Part shown: positions 9,601-17,669 of the stretch, piece by piece | Layout: each line of letters starts with the position of its first letter | Numbering within the stretch: position 1 is the first letter of the stretch | Assembly (NCBI RefSeq): GCF_900637855.1 | Contig: NZ_LR134440.1 | Span: forward strand, 1,798,001 to 1,862,000 | DNA from: Neisseria animaloris | GTDB taxonomy: Bacteria > Pseudomonadota > Gammaproteobacteria > Burkholderiales > Neisseriaceae | Length of the DNA stretch: 64,000 nucleotides | Direction of reading: 5' to 3' | The notes under the pieces: model-generated | Database searches by the model: none | What the model was told of the DNA's origin: nothing | The model's input: only the letters and a program-made list of their open reading frames with translations | Translations under genes and position numbers: made by a program

Positions 9601-12600
9601 ACAGTATTGCCTCTATTTTGGGTGGCGGTTCCAAAGTTAATCCAGATGGTACTATAAATACGCCTGAGTACACGATTAATGGCGGCAACTATAAAGATGT
9701 CGGTTCTGCTTTAAGTGCATTGAATACTGAAGTAGTCAAACCATTGACCTTCGTTGGTGACAATAACGACGTGAAAGTTGCACGCAAACTAGGTAGCGAG
9801 CTTGCTGTAAAAGGCGGAGCTACGGGCAATCTGACCGATAAAAATATTGGGATAACCGGAGATGTAAATGGCGGGCTGACAGTTAAACTTGCTGAAAATA
9901 TTAATTTGGGGAGGGCAGGTAGCGTCACTGCGGGCAATACCGTTATAGATAATGACGGAGTGAAAATTACCCCTATTGGAGCCAAACAGGCTGTAAGCCT
10001 TACTTCAGACGGCCTTAACAATGGGGGGAATAAAATTACTAATGTTGCAGCAGGCAACGTAATAGTCGGTAGCCAAGAAGCAGTTAACGGCAGCCAGTTC
10101 TATGCGCAGGGCGACGGTGTGAAGAACATCATTGGTGGCCAGACTGTTTACAACCCCAAAAGCGGTACATACATCAATGCCAGCATCGGTGATACAGGTG
10201 CAAGCAATATTGATGAAGCTATCCGCATAGTTAAGAATGCTGTAAATAAAGGCTGGGAGTTGACTGCACAAGGTGAAAACAGCAGCACTGTTGCTCCTGG
10301 TGAGACAGTGGATTTGACTAATAATGATAAGAATATTGTTATTAAAAAAACCGCTGCATCCGATATTGTGAACTTCGATTTAGCGAGAGATCTAAGCGTT
10401 GACAGCATTACTGTTGCTGCAGGACATAGACTGGGTTCAGATGGCCTTACCATCAAAAATGGCCCTACCGTAACCAAAGCAGGTATTAATGCAGGTGGCA
10501 AAAAGCTCAGTAACATTTCTTCGGGCGAAATTCAAGTAGATAGCCGAGAAGCAGTTAACGGTGGCCAAATTCGCAGTATTGCAGACAGCATTAAAAATGT
10601 ATTCGGTGGCAGTGCTTCTGTGCAGCCTGATGGCACGATTATTTCAAGAGATATCGGTGGTACGGGGAAAACCAATGTCGATGATGTTGTAAGACATATC
10701 GCTCAAGGCTTCCAGCTTTACACCACAGTCTCAGAAGGTGAAGTGAGCGGCAATGTATCGACTGCTGTTAAACCAGGTGAAACCTTTACTATTGATGCCG
10801 GTAAAAACATCAAACTTACCCAAGACGGCAAAACTGTCCGAATTGCCACGCGCAATCATGCCAGCTTTGACAGCGTAGTAGCCGGCAAGGGAAACGATGC
10901 CGTTACGTTGGATGGCAACGGCGTGAAGGTAAACGGCAAAGTATATGTAAGCAACGCAGGGTTAGATGCCAATAATCAAACAATTGCCAACATGGCTGCA
11001 GGTAAACAGAACAGCGATGCTGTAAATGTTTCTCAACTGAAACCCTTTATACAAGCATTGGGCATGCCAGTAGATCTTGTCACGGGCCTGCCAGCTGCAC
11101 CGCAATGGGAGGTTACTAAATCGGATGGCAATCGATATGCAGCCGCATCGACTATTCAAGGGGTATTGGATAATATCGGCAAAGAAATCCAAAAACCTAT
11201 TCGCTTTGCGGGCAACAGTGGTCATGCTGACAAAAAGCTGGGTGATACACTTTCCATTCGAGGCGGGTTGGATGAAATGGCAAGTGCTTCAGATAAAAAT
11301 ATCCGTACAAAAGTGGGTACTGATAGCATGATGGCTATCGAGCTGGCAGAAAGCCCACAGTTTGGTAAGGTAACTATCAATGCGGGTAACACGGGCAAAA
11401 TTACTGGTGTAACCGCCGGTATTGAAGATACTGATGCCGTGAATATGGCACAGTTAAAAGATGCCAACAATATCGCTTACGGCAGTATGCAGGTTTTGGG
11501 AGGGGCTTATAACTCGACTGACAACATGTATACTGCACCGTCGTTTACAACTAAAGCAGCAGATGGCGCACAGAAACAGGCAGTCGGTACGGTTCAGGAG
11601 GCCTTGGGTAGTTTGAATGATGAGATCGTGAAACCGATTACGTTCAGAGCCGATAATGGTAAAGACAGTAAACGCGTATTGGGCACAACCTTAACAATTA
11701 AAGCAGGTAATTACGCGGGGGCATCATCGTCAGATAATTTGTTAACCAGCAGCGATGGTGATGGCACTATTATCATCAAATTGGCTGATGCACCGAAATT
11801 CAAAGGCAAAATCAGTGCTAAAGGATTAGATGTTGGCAATGAAAAAATCACTGGAGTGGCGGCCGGAGAGCAAGGTAATGATGCCGTAAACGTTAACCAA
11901 TTGCGTAAAGCCTTGGAAGACGTGCAGGTGGAAAACTTATCGTTGGTGGAGGCCAATTCTCCGTTCTCTTATGTCAACGGAGCTCACGAGCAATTAATCC
12001 GTAAAGTAGACGAGAAAGGTAAGGCGTACTTTTTGCGTGCAAAAGACAATACGCGTTACGAAGGTAGCGATATCATTGTTAGTGCACTGAATGCGGTTGA
12101 CCCGCAAACTGCCGTTGCCACCCGTGTAACCAATGTTGCAACAGGTACAGACAGTAATGATGCTGTGAATGTGGGACAGTTGAAAAAAGCGGTTTCAGCC
12201 TTAGGCGGTGGCGCCAAAGTAAGTGCTGACGGTTCTATTAAAGATCCTGTTTATAGCATTTTGCGTGCGGATGGTACAGTTGCTAGCACAGTTGGCAATG
12301 TAGGTGATGCCTTAAAAGAATTAAATATGACTATGCAGGCTCCGATTATCGTAAGCGGCAATACTAATAATGGCAGCAGCACAACAGTAGCGGGCGGTAG
12401 TGATCAAAAACTGGGTTCTAAGTTGCAAATCAAAGGTGCTTTCGATAAGGGTGAATCTTCTGCCGATAATATCCGTACCGTAGTAACTGATGGGACAGTA
12501 GAAATCCAGATTGCCGATGCACCGGTATTCAAAGGTAAAGTCAGTGCTAAAGGTTTTGATGCAGGCGGCGAACGTATTACCAATGTTGCTGATGCGACGG

Positions 12601-14687
12601 TTGAATCTGATGCAGTGAATCTGAAGCAGCTGAGAGAGGTAGTTACTGCTTCAAGCAATAAAGTTGGAGAAGGTAAAAACATTAAGGTTGTTGCAGAGAA
12701 AAATGCTGACGGTAGTACTACCTATAATATAGGCACTAAAGACGACGTAACCTTTAATAGTGTTGAAGTAGGCAAAGGTGCCAACCATGTAACGTTAAAT
12801 GATAAAGGCGTAAGTGTAGCGGGCAACACCTACATTACCGGCAATGGCATCCAAGCCAACGACCAGAAAATTACCGGTTTGGCGGCAGGCAATGTTCACG
12901 CAGATAGTCGTGATGCGATAAATGGCACTCAATTGTTTAATGCGAGCCAAAACATAGCTAATGCTTTGGGAGGTAGTGCAACAGTTGATGCCAACGGCAA
13001 CTTAACAGCTCCGACTTATACTTTAACTGGCAGTAATCCTGCGGAAAGTACGACTAAAGTGTATGGAAATGTAGGAGAAGCATTGAAAGGTATCAGTGAT
13101 GCTGTCAACCAACCGCTGACTTTCGCGGCTGATAGCGGTAGAAACGTTGAGCGTAAACTGGGTAGTACGATCAAAGTTACTGGTGATGGCAGCAATATTC
13201 GTACTGAAACTACTGCTGAAGGCTTGAAGGTTGCCTTGAACGACAACATTACTGTTAAACAAGTTCAAGTTACAGATGGCCCGATCATCAATAGTAATGG
13301 TATTGTGATGAATAATCAGCAAATTACCAGTCTGAAGAGTGGTTTGGAAGGTAGAAGCATTGAAGAGATCAAGGCTGAGGGTAGTAATAGCAAACAATGG
13401 AATAATGCCGCTACTGTAGGAGATTTGGCATCAGTGCAAAATAATGTCGTTAACATTACTAATGTTACCAACAATATTTTGGGTACTAAAGATAATAACG
13501 GTAACTTGTATACCAATGAAAAAGGTGAATTGACTAAAGATGGCAAGTTGGCATTGACCACTTACGATGTCTCTGGTCAGACAGCTACAGATAACAATAC
13601 AGTTATTTCGGCCATTAAAAACATGAACGAAGGCGGTATCAAATACTTCCATACCAATGACGATTCAGGTCAGAAAATTGGTGGTGCCGTTCATGATACT
13701 GAAGATTCAAGCGCATCTGGTAAGTTTGCCACAGCGGTAGGCTTCAATGCGGCAGCTAACTCTGAAAACGCATTGGCCATCGGTAAAGGCGCTAAAGCAT
13801 TGGCTGAAAACGCCTTGGCTATTGGTACCGGCAATATTGTTACTGGTCGCAATTCAGGTGCTATCGGTGACCCGAGCACTATCAGCGGCAACAACAGCTA
13901 TTCGCTGGGGAACAACAATAATGTTATTACTGACAATACCTTTGTGTTGGGTAATTCGGTAACGCAAACACTTGCTAATTCTGTGGTATTAGGGAATGGA
14001 TCTGCTGCAATTGAAGTACATAAAACTGCAGAAGGCAGTAATTATACTTACAGAGGGGTAAACGATGCCAATGTGGCGGGCGTGAAAGACGTTGTCGGCG
14101 TAGTAAGCGTGGGTAAAGACGGGCAAACCCGTCAGATCCAAAACGTAGCGGCGGGTGTGGTTTCCGCAACTAGCACCGATGCTATCAACGGCAGCCAGCT
14201 TTACTACACCAACAAAGCCATTGAAGAAGTGAAAACTGGCGGATCCGGTATCGTTCAATATAGCAATGCTGATACACCTACTCAAACCAATGGAGGCAAG
14301 GCTACCAATGATGTAACACTGCTTGGCGGCAATCCCAATGCGCCGGTTGTGATTCATAACGTAGGCGCAGGTTCCGCTCCGACCGATGCCGTTAATGTAG
14401 GCCAGTTGATGGCGGTAGGGAACCATCTGAACCAACGTATTGAAGACACGGGCCGCCGCGCCAATGCGGGTACGGCATCTGCGATGGCGATGGCCGGTTT
14501 GCCGCAGGCTTACTTGCCCGGTAAGAGCATGGTTGCCGTTGCGGGCAGCACTTATCGCGGTGAAAGCGGCTATGCCTTGGGCGTATCCAGCATTTCCGAT
14601 AACGGCAACTGGATCATCAAAGGTACGGCTTCAGGCAATTCGCGCGGCCACTACGGTGCAACCGCAGGTGTGGGTTATCAGTGGTAA
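6621..14687 (+). CDS. Giant trimeric autotransporter adhesin (YadA/Hia type)
   Basis: The 2688-residue product is a type Vc surface adhesin. Residues 1-25 match the extended signal peptide region (MNKNYRSIWNEALGAWVAV), followed by a hydrophobic core and a cut near AYA (69). Residues about 130-420 are left-handed YadA-head repeats of the AIAIG/ALAIG type. A neck follows near 430-455. The stalk then alternates beta-prism and coiled-coil segments with about fourteen neck-like ITNVAAG...DAVNGSQL motifs. Residues about 712-785 form an Asn-rich coiled coil. A second head block lies at about 2355-2470. The last 90 residues are the membrane anchor, ending in aromatic GYQW. An in-frame DUS (10004-10015) encodes SDGL. 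The TpgA-like gene follows. The frame is intact throughout. Confidence 0.96.
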   Translation: MNKNYRSIWNEALGAWVAVSEIENAKGKPAGGSRDINRSFKRFERIKASLRVIPLLVCMTFSFSGNAYAAIAFSSVKDGVVDNSGAEIAQVDDKGNGASILNYKNPGNLSYADPTRSGEAGGKLYSPAKTIAEGIAIGRYANAATKGHVGVQGYGNIAIGDYAQSRSGSSLAFGSFAKAINTGATSIGTASLASGFNALAMMRQAAATDDYAMAIGTVAWARGKGSLAMGHSAQANGHQSIAIGSAHVIPSSVSNRAITEFDGKTNTQANGKNAIAIGSQGRAEKDDSIAIGTSARAVQSGNIAIGQNAIAEGVGNVSSAKADRKNIRAENYGPAIAIGGAASAQGRNALAIGNGAQVTGDQDGIALGASSSATTRQALAVGYGANATHALSVALGSDSETADVDNTNRHKAKVNNLEYSGFAGVMPISTVSIGKVGRERTITNVAAGLINSNSTDAINGSQLYATQLSIDKLAASTANYLGGNAAVRLDGSLVAPTYTINKTDGSAYDVANNVEQALQNLNQEVIKPLTFTGNSGNSTARKLGNNLEISGGLTNVSQTSSNSNIRTVVSEGKIDIQIADTPQFGNVKINDEGNGRISGVSTPIQNDDAANKAYVDGVRTQINSDDHSVKIVETDKNGAKVYDLSIDTSSLAKNDGSNIRFQYTADGNSAGSNLQNTSTAFKGTAGEIITTASDGQITFKLADEVKNDIAASKAGVAENKNQLANNTQAIKTNSDKIGANTALIETNTGKIAENTKTIENSLGKIAENTKVITANTEKINQGLNFAGDQGAQFKRELGQTIAIKGADLNISTIAENNQIKIKLIENINLGDSGSVTTGKTVVDNKGVTVKPENGDVISLTSDGLSNGGKKITKVAEGQAADDAVNKGQLDKVQTLAGQGWNVQANESAAQKVAPGATVTFKDGKNIKITQDGTNLTVATADDLTANSITLGEVKIDGKDGINAGGKTITNVAKGNVAANSNDAVNGSQLHNTANSIASILGGGSKVNPDGTINTPEYTINGGNYKDVGSALSALNTEVVKPLTFVGDNNDVKVARKLGSELAVKGGATGNLTDKNIGITGDVNGGLTVKLAENINLGRAGSVTAGNTVIDNDGVKITPIGAKQAVSLTSDGLNNGGNKITNVAAGNVIVGSQEAVNGSQFYAQGDGVKNIIGGQTVYNPKSGTYINASIGDTGASNIDEAIRIVKNAVNKGWELTAQGENSSTVAPGETVDLTNNDKNIVIKKTAASDIVNFDLARDLSVDSITVAAGHRLGSDGLTIKNGPTVTKAGINAGGKKLSNISSGEIQVDSREAVNGGQIRSIADSIKNVFGGSASVQPDGTIISRDIGGTGKTNVDDVVRHIAQGFQLYTTVSEGEVSGNVSTAVKPGETFTIDAGKNIKLTQDGKTVRIATRNHASFDSVVAGKGNDAVTLDGNGVKVNGKVYVSNAGLDANNQTIANMAAGKQNSDAVNVSQLKPFIQALGMPVDLVTGLPAAPQWEVTKSDGNRYAAASTIQGVLDNIGKEIQKPIRFAGNSGHADKKLGDTLSIRGGLDEMASASDKNIRTKVGTDSMMAIELAESPQFGKVTINAGNTGKITGVTAGIEDTDAVNMAQLKDANNIAYGSMQVLGGAYNSTDNMYTAPSFTTKAADGAQKQAVGTVQEALGSLNDEIVKPITFRADNGKDSKRVLGTTLTIKAGNYAGASSSDNLLTSSDGDGTIIIKLADAPKFKGKISAKGLDVGNEKITGVAAGEQGNDAVNVNQLRKALEDVQVENLSLVEANSPFSYVNGAHEQLIRKVDEKGKAYFLRAKDNTRYEGSDIIVSALNAVDPQTAVATRVTNVATGTDSNDAVNVGQLKKAVSALGGGAKVSADGSIKDPVYSILRADGTVASTVGNVGDALKELNMTMQAPIIVSGNTNNGSSTTVAGGSDQKLGSKLQIKGAFDKGESSADNIRTVVTDGTVEIQIADAPVFKGKVSAKGFDAGGERITNVADATVESDAVNLKQLREVVTASSNKVGEGKNIKVVAEKNADGSTTYNIGTKDDVTFNSVEVGKGANHVTLNDKGVSVAGNTYITGNGIQANDQKITGLAAGNVHADSRDAINGTQLFNASQNIANALGGSATVDANGNLTAPTYTLTGSNPAESTTKVYGNVGEALKGISDAVNQPLTFAADSGRNVERKLGSTIKVTGDGSNIRTETTAEGLKVALNDNITVKQVQVTDGPIINSNGIVMNNQQITSLKSGLEGRSIEEIKAEGSNSKQWNNAATVGDLASVQNNVVNITNVTNNILGTKDNNGNLYTNEKGELTKDGKLALTTYDVSGQTATDNNTVISAIKNMNEGGIKYFHTNDDSGQKIGGAVHDTEDSSASGKFATAVGFNAAANSENALAIGKGAKALAENALAIGTGNIVTGRNSGAIGDPSTISGNNSYSLGNNNNVITDNTFVLGNSVTQTLANSVVLGNGSAAIEVHKTAEGSNYTYRGVNDANVAGVKDVVGVVSVGKDGQTRQIQNVAAGVVSATSTDAINGSQLYYTNKAIEEVKTGGSGIVQYSNADTPTQTNGGKATNDVTLLGGNPNAPVVIHNVGAGSAPTDAVNVGQLMAVGNHLNQRIEDTGRRANAGTASAMAMAGLPQAYLPGKSMVAVAGSTYRGESGYALGVSSISDNGNWIIKGTASGNSRGHYGATAGVGYQW

Positions 14688-14694
14688 ATCAGGT

Positions 14695-14731
14695 TTTCAG
14701 ACGGCCTCTTGAAACCAAAGGCCGTCTGAAA
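14695..14731. terminator. DUS hairpin between adhesin and tpgA-like gene
   Basis: A 13-bp inverted DUS pair lies in the 59 bases between the adhesin stop and the next start. It could be a partial terminator that lets less transcript through to the second gene. Confidence 0.5.
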
Positions 14732-14746
14732 CGGCAAGGAAAAAAC

Positions 14747-15580
14747 ATGAAAGCAAAACAAATCATCCAAGCAGGTGCGGGCCTGATGTTGTTGGCAGTA
14801 TTGTCTGCCTGTGCCACCAAAAGTATAGTCAAACGCGACGGCACCACCGATAACCCCGTATTTCCCGATGTGAGGCATATTTCTTCTTCCTTCGACCATA
14901 AAAAAGGCAGTTTCCCCACTGTGGACGAATTGGCTCAGGTAAAAGCAGGTATGACTAAAGACCAGTTTTACAAACTTTTGGGCCGCCCGCATTTCAACGA
15001 AGGTATGTTTAATGTGCGCGAATGGGATTATGTGTTCCATTTCCACACACAGGGGCAAGGCACGGATAATGTAACGACTTGCCAATTCAAAATCATTTAC
15101 GACCGCAAAAAAATCGCCCGCAGTTTCCATTGGAAAGCGGTTGATCCGACAGATGCGGTTTGTCCGGCTAACGGGAAAGCAGATGCATCTACACAGCAAG
15201 TTTCATGGAATACGGATGCGTTATTCGCGTTTGATAAAAGCGACGAGGCAGACATTCATGCCGAAGGAAAAACCAAGCTGAACGAGTTTGCCGCCAAAGT
15301 GAAACACTTTGATAAAATCAGGGCTGTGCGTATTATTGGTCATACCGACCGCTTGGGCAGTCCGGTTTACAACCGTGCTTTGTCGGAACGCCGAGCGGAA
15401 ACCGTGCGCAGGTATCTGATTTCGCGCGGTGTGCCTGCCGGAGTAATGAGTGCGCAGGGTTTGGGAGATACCGTGCCGGTAAAACAATGCAGTAACGATC
15501 TTCCGCACCGGGCATTAGTCGACTGCCTGCAACCCAACCGCCGTGTGAATATCGAAGTTGACGGTTCGGGAACGCTATAA
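14747..15580 (+). CDS. tpgA: TpgA-like lipoprotein with SmpA/OmlA and OmpA domains
   Basis: The 277-residue product has a lipoprotein signal with lipobox LSAC (Cys22). A BamE/SmpA-like domain follows at about 60-130 (VKAGMTKDQFYKLLGRPHF). A C-terminal OmpA peptidoglycan-binding domain occupies about 165-277 (GHTDRLGSPVYN, LSERRAETVRRYL, NRRVNIEV). This arrangement, directly downstream of a trimeric autotransporter, matches TpgA of Acinetobacter, which anchors the Ata adhesin to the cell wall. I infer the same role here. ATG 14747 has AAGGA upstream; the frame opening at 14681 overlaps the adhesin and reads through the DUS hairpin. Confidence 0.88.
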   Translation: MKAKQIIQAGAGLMLLAVLSACATKSIVKRDGTTDNPVFPDVRHISSSFDHKKGSFPTVDELAQVKAGMTKDQFYKLLGRPHFNEGMFNVREWDYVFHFHTQGQGTDNVTTCQFKIIYDRKKIARSFHWKAVDPTDAVCPANGKADASTQQVSWNTDALFAFDKSDEADIHAEGKTKLNEFAAKVKHFDKIRAVRIIGHTDRLGSPVYNRALSERRAETVRRYLISRGVPAGVMSAQGLGDTVPVKQCSNDLPHRALVDCLQPNRRVNIEVDGSGTL

Positions 15581-15604
15581 ACGAGGAATCGCTGATGATG
15601 GGAA

Positions 15605-15634
15605 GAGGCCGTCTGAAAAGTTTCAGACGGCCTC
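15605..15634. terminator. DUS hairpin after tpgA-like gene
   Basis: A perfect inverted AG-DUS pair with an almost absent loop lies 24 bases after the stop codon and probably ends the adhesin-tpgA transcript. Confidence 0.7.
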
Positions 15635-15729
15635 TTCAATAATGCGCCGTCTTTTTTTATGTCGCAGCAGCGACTTCATATCGCCCGCCAAGCCTTTTGA
15701 AGTACAACGGAGCATTATCTGCAAGCGGA

Positions 15730-15759
15730 AGGCCGTCTGAAAAATCTTTCAGACGGCCT
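15730..15759. terminator. DUS hairpin after the M48 peptidase gene
   Basis: An inverted AG-DUS pair with A and T runs lies 29 bases downstream of the minus-strand M48 gene, in position to terminate it. Confidence 0.65.
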
Positions 15760-15788
15760 TATTTCTTCTTCCGGTTAAAAACTAAATC

Positions 15789-16619
15789 TTAACTGTTGCG
15801 CTTGGGTATGTTTTGCCCGCGTTTGTTCCGCTCGTAAATCGGCATCACTTCGGGCAACATATTGCGAATTGCCTGAATGCGTGCGTTATTGGTCGGATGT
15901 GAGGACGTAATGGCGTTCCAAGTATTGTTGTTGTCGCTGATACGGTTCATTTTTTCCCATACGGTGATTGCTGCCTGCGGGTTGTAACCGGCTTGAGCCA
16001 TCAAACGTACGCCGCCTGCATCTGCTTCACGTTCTTGGCTGCGGGAAAAAGGCATGTTGACACCGTATTGACTGAGAATATTGGAAGAGAGGCCGACAAT
16101 ATCGCTGCTTACACCCGCTTTGCCGCTGATTAACGAACCACCGATATCGGCTGCCAAACCGGTTAATACTTGTTGGCCGATGGCTTTTTTGCTGTGTTCG
16201 AGCAGGGCGTGAGTCATTTCGTGGCCGACAACGGCGGCGATTTCGTCGTCAGACAATTTCAAACGGTCAACCATGCCGGTGTACATGGCCATTTTGCCGC
16301 CCGGCATGGCCCATGCGTTCAATTCGTCGGATTTAATCACGCTCATTTCCCAGCGGAACGGCACACCGGTTTGGTTAGCTTGCTCGGCATAGGGTTTCAA
16401 ACGGTTGAATACGGTTTGAATGCGTCGCGAAGTGTGCGAAGTAGTGTCCAAAATACGTTTGCTTTTGGCTTGCTGCATCACTTGGGTATAACTTTTGGCA
16501 GCACTTTCGTTCAGAGTGGCCGAATCGTAGCCGACTATATCGGCAACGGACGTGCAGCCCGATAAAGCTAAGACGGCGGAAACCATCAGGGCGGACAGGC
16601 GGAAAGTTGGTGATTTCAT
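15789..16619 (-). CDS. M48-family metallopeptidase lipoprotein
   Basis: This 276-residue protein is a periplasmic zinc protease of the YcaL/LoiP type, lipid-anchored to the outer membrane and involved in quality control of envelope proteins. The signal ends in LSGC (Cys22). The zinc motif HEMTHALLEH lies near residue 135, and READAGGVRLMAQAGYNP supplies the downstream zinc-ligand Glu and conserved region. ATG 16619 has GGAG about ten bases upstream; an in-frame ATG five codons earlier lacks a site. The TPR domain of BepA is absent, so it is the short form. Confidence 0.9.
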   Translation of the reverse strand: MKSPTFRLSALMVSAVLALSGCTSVADIVGYDSATLNESAAKSYTQVMQQAKSKRILDTTSHTSRRIQTVFNRLKPYAEQANQTGVPFRWEMSVIKSDELNAWAMPGGKMAMYTGMVDRLKLSDDEIAAVVGHEMTHALLEHSKKAIGQQVLTGLAADIGGSLISGKAGVSSDIVGLSSNILSQYGVNMPFSRSQEREADAGGVRLMAQAGYNPQAAITVWEKMNRISDNNNTWNAITSSHPTNNARIQAIRNMLPEVMPIYERNKRGQNIPKRNS

Positions 16620-16713
16620 CGAAGTAAACTCCAAATTAAAAATTAGGAAGTTACGTTATTAATTATAACGCAATTTTGGTAAATTTTATACATATGGAAT
16701 AAATGGTAATTGC

Positions 16714-16750
16714 TTCAGACGGCATAAGCACCAAAGGCCGTCTGAAAAAA
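16714..16750. repeat. Mixed-dialect DUS pair
   Basis: The left half is the AT-dialect uptake sequence (reverse complement of ATGCCGTCTGAA); the right half is the AG dialect. They form an imperfect inverted pair immediately beyond the SIMPL gene stop. Confidence 0.7.
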
Positions 16751-16751
16751 A

Positions 16752-17462
16752 CTACATTTGGATAGAACCGCGCACCGTAATGCTGATTTCTTCCATGCCG
16801 GGGCTTGCGGTTTCGGGCAGGGCAGAAACATCTTCGGCCATGGCAGACTTGGCAGACCGCATCATCATCGGCTCGGTTTCCTGTGCGGAGCGGTTACCGA
16901 TCTGCCCTAAATCAATGTGGACGATTTTATAGTGGTTGAAGCCCATTATTTTAGTCAGTGTGGAGGCACGGTCTTTAAAGCGGAGCAGGGCGGCTTTGCT
17001 GGCTCGGTCTACCGCATCTTCACGTTTTTCTTTCGACACGCTGAACTTGATATTGTCGAGGCTGGCTTCGTTTTGTACCGAAGCAATCAGTTTATTGAGC
17101 GCATCGAAGTTTTTACCCGTTACTTTAACAAGCGCTTCTTCTTCCCAACCGGACTGCTCACGCTTGTTATTGGTGTATTCATAACGCGGAAAAGCCCTGC
17201 GGAAAAGCAATTCGGTTTTAAAACCGCTACCGGTTGCCGCTTTGCGGTTCAGGCTGTTGAACTTTTTCATAAATGCCGTATTAACGGCATTTCGGTTGCG
17301 GCCTTCTTCATGCACACGTAGAAACACGCTCATAGTATCGCGCGGTATCTCAAGCGAAGCACTCTCGGCAAATTCGACGATGTTGTAATTCAGAGGTTCC
17401 GCAACAGCGGCAGGAAGGGCAATGGCGGCAACAGCAGCCAATAGCAAGGCAGGTTTCAACAT
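16752..17462 (-). CDS. SIMPL (DUF541) domain periplasmic protein
   Basis: The 236-residue product has a Sec signal (hydrophobic Leu/Ala core, cut near AVA at about 21) and a single SIMPL domain. Homologues are periplasmic or surface proteins linked loosely to oxidative stress, but no biochemical role is settled. The end reads EEISITVRGSIQM, typical of the family's final strand. ATG 17462 gives a normal signal peptide; the frame also opens at 17498 but that adds a hydrophobic stretch before the true signal. No strong ribosome site is visible. Confidence 0.8.
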   Translation of the reverse strand: MLKPALLLAAVAAIALPAAVAEPLNYNIVEFAESASLEIPRDTMSVFLRVHEEGRNRNAVNTAFMKKFNSLNRKAATGSGFKTELLFRRAFPRYEYTNNKREQSGWEEEALVKVTGKNFDALNKLIASVQNEASLDNIKFSVSKEKREDAVDRASKAALLRFKDRASTLTKIMGFNHYKIVHIDLGQIGNRSAQETEPMMMRSAKSAMAEDVSALPETASPGMEEISITVRGSIQM

Positions 17463-17619
17463 AATTTTAAACTTTACCGGAAAAATATAAATAAACAATA
17501 ATTTAGCATAAGCCTATCATGCTGTTTGATAAGATATGTGAAGATATGGCTGAAAAAATTAATCCCTGCGATACAGGTTTGTCGTTTTGTGCCGGATATT
17601 GAATTTCCTTATATAGTGA

Positions 17620-17647
17620 AGGCCGTCTGAAAAGTTTCAGACGGCCT
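17620..17647. terminator. DUS hairpin downstream of fumarase
   Basis: A tight inverted AG-DUS pair lies 22 bases beyond the fumarase stop on the minus strand. Confidence 0.7.
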
Positions 17648-17669
17648 GTATTGTTAAGTTGGGCTGCGA

